From Mycobacterium sp. OTB74 (GTDB lineage: Bacteria > Actinomycetota > Actinomycetes > Mycobacteriales > Mycobacteriaceae): 64,000 nt of DNA. Below are positions 60,248 to 64,000 of the stretch, one piece after another. How positions within the stretch are numbered: the stretch's first letter is position 1; every line of letters begins with the position of its first letter. Location: NCBI RefSeq assembly GCF_029892685.1, contig NZ_JARXVD010000028.1:1-64000 (forward strand). Reading direction: 5' to 3'. Under the pieces are notes generated by a model. The model did no database searches and was not told where the DNA came from. It worked only from the letters and a program-made list of their open reading frames with translations. The position numbers and the translations under genes are program-made.

Positions 60248-61291
60248 GAAACATTGAGCCGCAGAATCCGAGGCTCCGCCCTGGTTGGCATTCTCACCGG
60301 CCCGCACGGCGTGGACCGGTATACCGAGGCTTTCGATCGCACCTGGACCCTCGATGACGCCCGCGCCCGGGTGATCAGCGTGCGCCGCCAGACGCCGCGC
60401 AGCGTCACCCTGACTCTGCAGCCGAATGACGCCTGGCGGGGCTTCAAAGCCGGCCAGCACATCAACCTCAGCGTCGAGATCGACGGCCGTGCGCGGACCC
60501 GCTGCTACTCGCCGGCCAACGCCGAGGGCAGCCCGGTCATCGAGTTGACCGTCGGTCTGCACGACGGCGGTCTGGTCTCGCAGTACCTGTTCCGTAACGC
60601 CCGGCCGGGCATGGTTGTCGGGCTGGACTCGGTTGGCGGCGACTTCGTCATGCCCGCCGACCGCCCGCGCCGCATCCTGCTGATCTCGGGCGGCAGCGGC
60701 ATCACCCCGGTGCTCTCCATGTTGCGCACCTTGCGTGAGGAGCACTTCGACGGCGAGGTCGCTTTCGTCCATTACGCCCGCAACGCCGACGAAGCCTGCT
60801 ATGCAACCGAGTTGGCGGCGACGCCCGGGGTGAAGGTGCTGCACGGTTACACCCGGTCATCTGGTGGTGACCTGACTGGCAAATTCGACGCCGAGCACCT
60901 GGCCGCCGCAATGCCCGATCCCGACGCCGTGTTCGTCTGCGGCCCGCCGGCTCTGGTCAGTGCGGTTCAAGAACTGCTACCCGAAGCCCAGTCGGAAAGC
61001 TTTGTGCCGCCGGTGATCGCAGTGCCGACCGAGGCCTCCGGCGGAGCGGTTTCGTTCACCGCGAGCAAGGTTGATGTGGTCGATGACGGCCGCTCGATCC
61101 TGCAACAGGCCGAGGCTGCCGGGCTGCGCCCGCAGAACGGCTGCCGCATGGGCATCTGCCACACCTGCACTCGCAAGAAGGTCAGTGGGCCGGTGAAGAA
61201 CCTGATCACCGGCACGGTTTCGACCGCCCCTGACGAGGACATCGAAATCTGCGTCACCGCACCCTGCGGCGACGTGCAGATCGACCTCTAG
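60239..61291 (+). CDS. Ferredoxin-NAD(P)H reductase of the DesA3 system (Rv3230c-like)
   Basis: 350-residue electron donor. An FAD-binding FNR domain (RTRCYSPANAEG, the RxYS motif) and NAD(P) domain (ILLISGGSGITPVLSMLRTL) are followed by a C-terminal plant-type 2Fe-2S domain (NGCRMGICHTCTRKK, with the last Cys in TAPCGDVQIDL). It passes electrons from NAD(P)H to the membrane desaturase encoded next. Operon order reductase-desaturase matches Rv3230c-Rv3229c (desA3). Confidence 0.94.
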   Translation: MFTETLSRRIRGSALVGILTGPHGVDRYTEAFDRTWTLDDARARVISVRRQTPRSVTLTLQPNDAWRGFKAGQHINLSVEIDGRARTRCYSPANAEGSPVIELTVGLHDGGLVSQYLFRNARPGMVVGLDSVGGDFVMPADRPRRILLISGGSGITPVLSMLRTLREEHFDGEVAFVHYARNADEACYATELAATPGVKVLHGYTRSSGGDLTGKFDAEHLAAAMPDPDAVFVCGPPALVSAVQELLPEAQSESFVPPVIAVPTEASGGAVSFTASKVDVVDDGRSILQQAEAAGLRPQNGCRMGICHTCTRKKVSGPVKNLITGTVSTAPDEDIEICVTAPCGDVQIDL

Positions 61292-61327
61292 AACTCTCAA
61301 AATACCTACTAGGCAAAGGAATTCATC

Positions 61328-62440
61328 ATGACTAAGACTCCGATGACCCCCGAGCAGTTCGAGACCTTCGGCCGCGAACTCGATGCCATCCGTGAGCGCG
61401 TGCTGGCCGACCTCGGTGAGCGCGACGCCGACTACATCCGCGACATCATCAAGAAGCAGCGCAGCCTGGAGCTCGGCGGGCGTGCTCTGATGTTCCTGCC
61501 GCCGGCTTGGCCGGTGGCCGTGGCCATGCTGGGTGCGTCGAAGATTCTCGACAACATGGAGATCGGCCACAACGTCATGCACGGGCAGTACGACTGGATG
61601 GGTGATCCGGGACTGCGTGGCCAGGAGTTCGAATGGGACTCGGCGTGCCCGTCGGATCAGTGGCGGCATTCGCATAACTTCATGCACCACACCTACACCA
61701 ACATCGTCGATATGGACCGCGACATCGGCTATGGCGTGATCCGGATGAGCCCCGACCAGAAGTGGACCCCGTACTACCTGGGCAACCCGGTGTGGGCGTT
61801 CCTGTTGATGGTGTTCTTCCAGTACGGCGTGGCCGTGCACGAGCTGGAGTTCGAGCGCATCCGTTCCGGCGAGATCGGCATCCGCGACAAGAAGGAGATG
61901 CTGCGGGAGACCTGGGGCAAGGTCAAGAAACAGACCCTCAAGGACTACGTGGCGTTCCCGCTGCTGGCCGGACCCTTCGCGCCGTTCGTGTTCACCGGGA
62001 ACATGGCCGCGAACCTGATCCGGAACGTGTGGTCGTACACCATCATCTTCTGCGGCCACTTCCCGGCGGGCACCCACGAATTCACCGTCGAGGAGACCAA
62101 GAGCGAAACCCGCGGCCAGTGGTACTACCGGCAGCTGCTGGGTTCGGCCAACATCACCGGCGGCCGCTGGTTCCACATCATGAGCGGCAATCTGTCCTTC
62201 CAGATCGAGCACCATCTGTTCCCGGACCTGCCGGCGCACCGCTACGCCGAGATCTCCACGGAGGTCAAGGAAATCTGCCAGCGTTACGACCTGCAGTACA
62301 ACAGCGGCCCGATCCACACGCAGTTCTTCTCGGTGATCAAGAAGATCTGTCGGCTGGCGATCCCGAACTCATGGCTGGCAAAGCGGGCACCAGAAGGTGA
62401 TCCGGTCGTCGAGGTCATCGAGCCGGTCCCGGTCGCCTGA
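61328..62440 (+). CDS. desA3: Membrane fatty-acid (stearoyl-type) desaturase
   Basis: 370-residue membrane desaturase that introduces a double bond in stearoyl-/palmitoyl-CoA. The three histidine boxes are HNVMHGQ, HSHNFMHHTYTN and QIEHHLFPDLPAHR, with extra conserved Asn residues. Membrane helices are at about 55-80 and 150-230. It uses the upstream 2Fe-2S reductase. The last 72 bases overlap the convergent Nei gene, so its C-terminal tail (WLAKRAPEGDPVVEVIEP) is fixed by overlap with the zinc-finger codons of that gene. Confidence 0.95.
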   Translation: MTKTPMTPEQFETFGRELDAIRERVLADLGERDADYIRDIIKKQRSLELGGRALMFLPPAWPVAVAMLGASKILDNMEIGHNVMHGQYDWMGDPGLRGQEFEWDSACPSDQWRHSHNFMHHTYTNIVDMDRDIGYGVIRMSPDQKWTPYYLGNPVWAFLLMVFFQYGVAVHELEFERIRSGEIGIRDKKEMLRETWGKVKKQTLKDYVAFPLLAGPFAPFVFTGNMAANLIRNVWSYTIIFCGHFPAGTHEFTVEETKSETRGQWYYRQLLGSANITGGRWFHIMSGNLSFQIEHHLFPDLPAHRYAEISTEVKEICQRYDLQYNSGPIHTQFFSVIKKICRLAIPNSWLAKRAPEGDPVVEVIEPVPVA

Positions 62441-63148
62441 TTCGATCAGCGTCCCACACCGGCGACATGCTTGCCCGGCCCGGCCGTACACCCAGAGTTG
62501 ACGGCCGGGCCGGGTATCGCCGGTCGTGGTGCGGTTCCATCGAGTCCTGTTCAGCCACAGCATGTCCCGAGCTCGCTGCACCAACCGCAGCGGGTCTTTG
62601 ATGTTTTCCACCGGGGCATAGGGATGACGGCCGATGATGAAGCACAATTCATTTGCGTAGACGTTGCCGATGCCGGCCAGATTGCATTGGTCGAGCAGGG
62701 CCTGGTGCAGGGGTCGTTCGGGGTCGGCGGTGAGGTTCGTGGCTGCCAGCTGCGGATTCCAGTCCGGGCCAAGCAGATCCGGGCCGAGATGGCTCACCGG
62801 TTGCTGGTCTTGGTCGCGGGGAAGAACCTCAAGAGTGCCCAGGTCGATACCAGCGGCTTGAATATCGTTGGTTTCCAAGATCATCCGGATCTTGTGGCCG
62901 GCCCGGCTCGGCTTGGCCACGGGGCTGACCTTCCAGCTGCCTTCCATCTTCAGATGTGAGTGGATGCTGGCGTCTCCGATCCGGATGAACAGATGCTTGC
63001 CCCGACTGATGACTTCGTCGACGGGCTGGCCGGTCAGGTCGATCGTTGCATACTTGGGCACCCGGATATCGCAGCGGGTCAACACCTTTCCCGCCAGCGC
63101 GTCACGCAGGACGGCGGCGGTGTGCCAAACGGTGTCGCCTTCGGGCAT
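62369..63148 (-). CDS. Endonuclease VIII-like DNA glycosylase (Fpg/Nei family)
   Basis: 259-residue base-excision repair glycosylase/AP lyase. The N-terminal Pro-Glu catalytic pair is MPEGDTVWHTAAVL. The H2TH domain contains QALLDQCNLAGIGNVYANE. The C-terminal zinc finger is CRRCG followed by CPLCQP. The PEGDT opening marks the Nei branch; it probably corresponds to mycobacterial Nei2. Overlaps desA3 by 72 bp tail-to-tail. Its ATG overlaps the stop of the upstream nitronate monooxygenase gene by one base (TGATG). Confidence 0.93.
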   Translation of the reverse strand: MPEGDTVWHTAAVLRDALAGKVLTRCDIRVPKYATIDLTGQPVDEVISRGKHLFIRIGDASIHSHLKMEGSWKVSPVAKPSRAGHKIRMILETNDIQAAGIDLGTLEVLPRDQDQQPVSHLGPDLLGPDWNPQLAATNLTADPERPLHQALLDQCNLAGIGNVYANELCFIIGRHPYAPVENIKDPLRLVQRARDMLWLNRTRWNRTTTGDTRPGRQLWVYGRAGQACRRCGTLIESGDRDRLDDLDDRITFWCPLCQP

Positions 63149-64000
63149 CAGCTGATCATGGCGTTTGCTTTACGGAGCGCATCGGCCGCATCGCCGGCGA
63201 TGGCCCCGACCAGGGGACCGGCCAGTTCCAGGTCGTCGATCAGATCTAGGGTTTCGCCGGCCCAAATCGGCCGATAGGTCATGTCCTGCTCGGCGACCTT
63301 GGCGCGGAACTCATCTTGTGCCGCAGAGTTCGCGTCGAGCTCGGCATCTCGGCCCTGCCACTGGTCGGTGAACGCATTGCGCAGGGTACGCGCCGGATAG
63401 TTTGCCGGCCAACGGGTTTCGGGTGATCTGGCGGCGATGTCGATGGCCCGGCCGCTGGTGGTGTCGGCGGCTGTCGCCTCGAGCATGGCCTTCGCTTCGG
63501 CAGCGGATAGCAGCGACTCGTGGGTTGCCTCGAACCGCGTGCCGATCATGGCACCTGCGGCGCCGAGCGTGAGTGCTGCAGCAAGGCCGCGGCCGTCACC
63601 GATGCCGCCCGCGGCCAGAACTGGTGTGCGCTGGGCCAGATCCACCACAGCGGGAACCAGCGGCAACGTGGAGCGTCCGCCGTGGTGTCCGCCTGCCTCG
63701 AGACCCTGTGCCACCAGCACATCGACGCCGGCGTCCAGTGCCCGTCTTGCCTCGTCAAGGGTGTGCACCTGGGATAGCAACGGAATGTTCGCGTCGTGCA
63801 CCGATGCGGCGAACCGGCCCGGATCGCCGAACGACAGCATGATGGCCGCGGGTTCTTGGGCGATCACCCAATCGACGGTGTCCTGGGTGACGGCCCAGGT
63901 CAACAGGCCGATGCCCCACGGCTTTTCCGTGTCGATCTGCGCGCATTCAGTTGCCAGCCAGGTGAGAGCGCCGCGGCCGCCGCCGATCAGGCCGAGGCCG
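63148..64000 (-). CDS. Nitronate monooxygenase-like flavoprotein (5' end beyond the window)
   Basis: The reading frame is open from 63148 to the window edge, about 283 codons without the start. Visible text includes GLGLIGGGRGALTWLATE, WGIGLLTWAVTQDTVDWVI, VLVAQGLEAGGHHG, TPVLAAGGIGDGRGLAAALTLGAAGAMIGTRF and ESLLSAAEAKAMLEA, the TIM-barrel FMN pattern of nitronate monooxygenase (2-nitropropane dioxygenase). It oxidises alkyl nitronates or propionate-3-nitronate. Coupled to the Nei gene downstream. Confidence 0.9.
   Translation of the reverse strand, partial: GLGLIGGGRGALTWLATECAQIDTEKPWGIGLLTWAVTQDTVDWVIAQEPAAIMLSFGDPGRFAASVHDANIPLLSQVHTLDEARRALDAGVDVLVAQGLEAGGHHGGRSTLPLVPAVVDLAQRTPVLAAGGIGDGRGLAAALTLGAAGAMIGTRFEATHESLLSAAEAKAMLEATAADTTSGRAIDIAARSPETRWPANYPARTLRNAFTDQWQGRDAELDANSAAQDEFRAKVAEQDMTYRPIWAGETLDLIDDLELAGPLVGAIAGDAADALRKANAMIS

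Overview
This window looks like chromosomal DNA from a non-tuberculous mycobacterium, probably a Mycolicibacterium-type relative of M. tuberculosis. The evidence is high GC with strong G/C third-position preference, MmpS/MmpL genes, an EspC-like protein with a type VII secretion signal, SigJ, a DesA3-type desaturase with its reductase, and a gene order that repeatedly matches the M. tuberculosis Rv3297-Rv3336 neighbourhood as I recall it (trpS, YihY, nagA, sugI, dacB1, sigJ, sdhCDAB, cdd, deoA, add, Rv3311, upp, pmmB, deoD, amiB1, amiA1, Rv3304, lpdA, glpD2, Rv3300c). No rRNA, tRNA, CRISPR array or insertion sequence was seen.

Layout. 1-10.8 kb: the start of an unidentified gene, a divergent TIGR03086/MarR pair, trpS, a YihY membrane protein, a sulfur module (metallo-beta-lactamase/rhodanese protein divergent from a TauE exporter, with three evenly spaced CsoR/CstR-like operators between them), nagA with a sugar porter, dacB1 and an SMP-30 protein. 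10.9-14.9 kb: an accessory island of visibly lower GC, with a frameshifted patatin remnant, an 879-residue protein whose end resembles a CorA-type membrane stalk, and a GNAT acetyltransferase coupled to it. 15.1-23.2 kb: sigJ and a carboxymuconolactone decarboxylase gene with a textbook ECF41 promoter, the succinate dehydrogenase operon, cdd, deoA and a dienelactone hydrolase. 23.3-36.7 kb: an unknown protein, two divergent ABC transporters (one BacA-like), a MarR/LpqC-like pair, a CdaR-type regulator divergent from an acyl-CoA synthetase-DUF3556-FAD oxidoreductase operon, and add. 36.6-43.5 kb: an mmpS-mmpL operon joined by a tandem repeat made of overlapping mini-ORFs, an Rv3311-like gene, and an NlpC/P60 plus EspC-like pair.

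43.5-50.5 kb: upp, pmmB, a second accessory insertion (RES/Xre toxin-antitoxin pair, then a phospholipase-D-like, lipase and histidine-phosphatase cluster), and deoD. 50.6-57.6 kb: amiB1-amiA1, a gamma-glutamylcyclotransferase, lpdA, glpD2 and a pseudouridine synthase. 57.8-64 kb: an SDR, an enoyl-CoA hydratase, a TetR regulator divergent from a ferredoxin-reductase/DesA3 desaturase pair, a Nei-type DNA glycosylase and a truncated nitronate monooxygenase.

How the genes work together: cdd, deoA, add, upp, deoD and the phosphomutase pmmB make up nucleoside salvage, with pmmB and deoA positioned to process pentose/hexose phosphates. sdhCDAB and glpD2 feed electrons to the quinone pool, and lpdA is a quinone reductase. 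The most unusual features are the mmpS-mmpL repeat chain, the CorA-like/GNAT island, the lipase/PLD/phosphatase insertion, and a double palindromic operator present in the same form at two distant loci.
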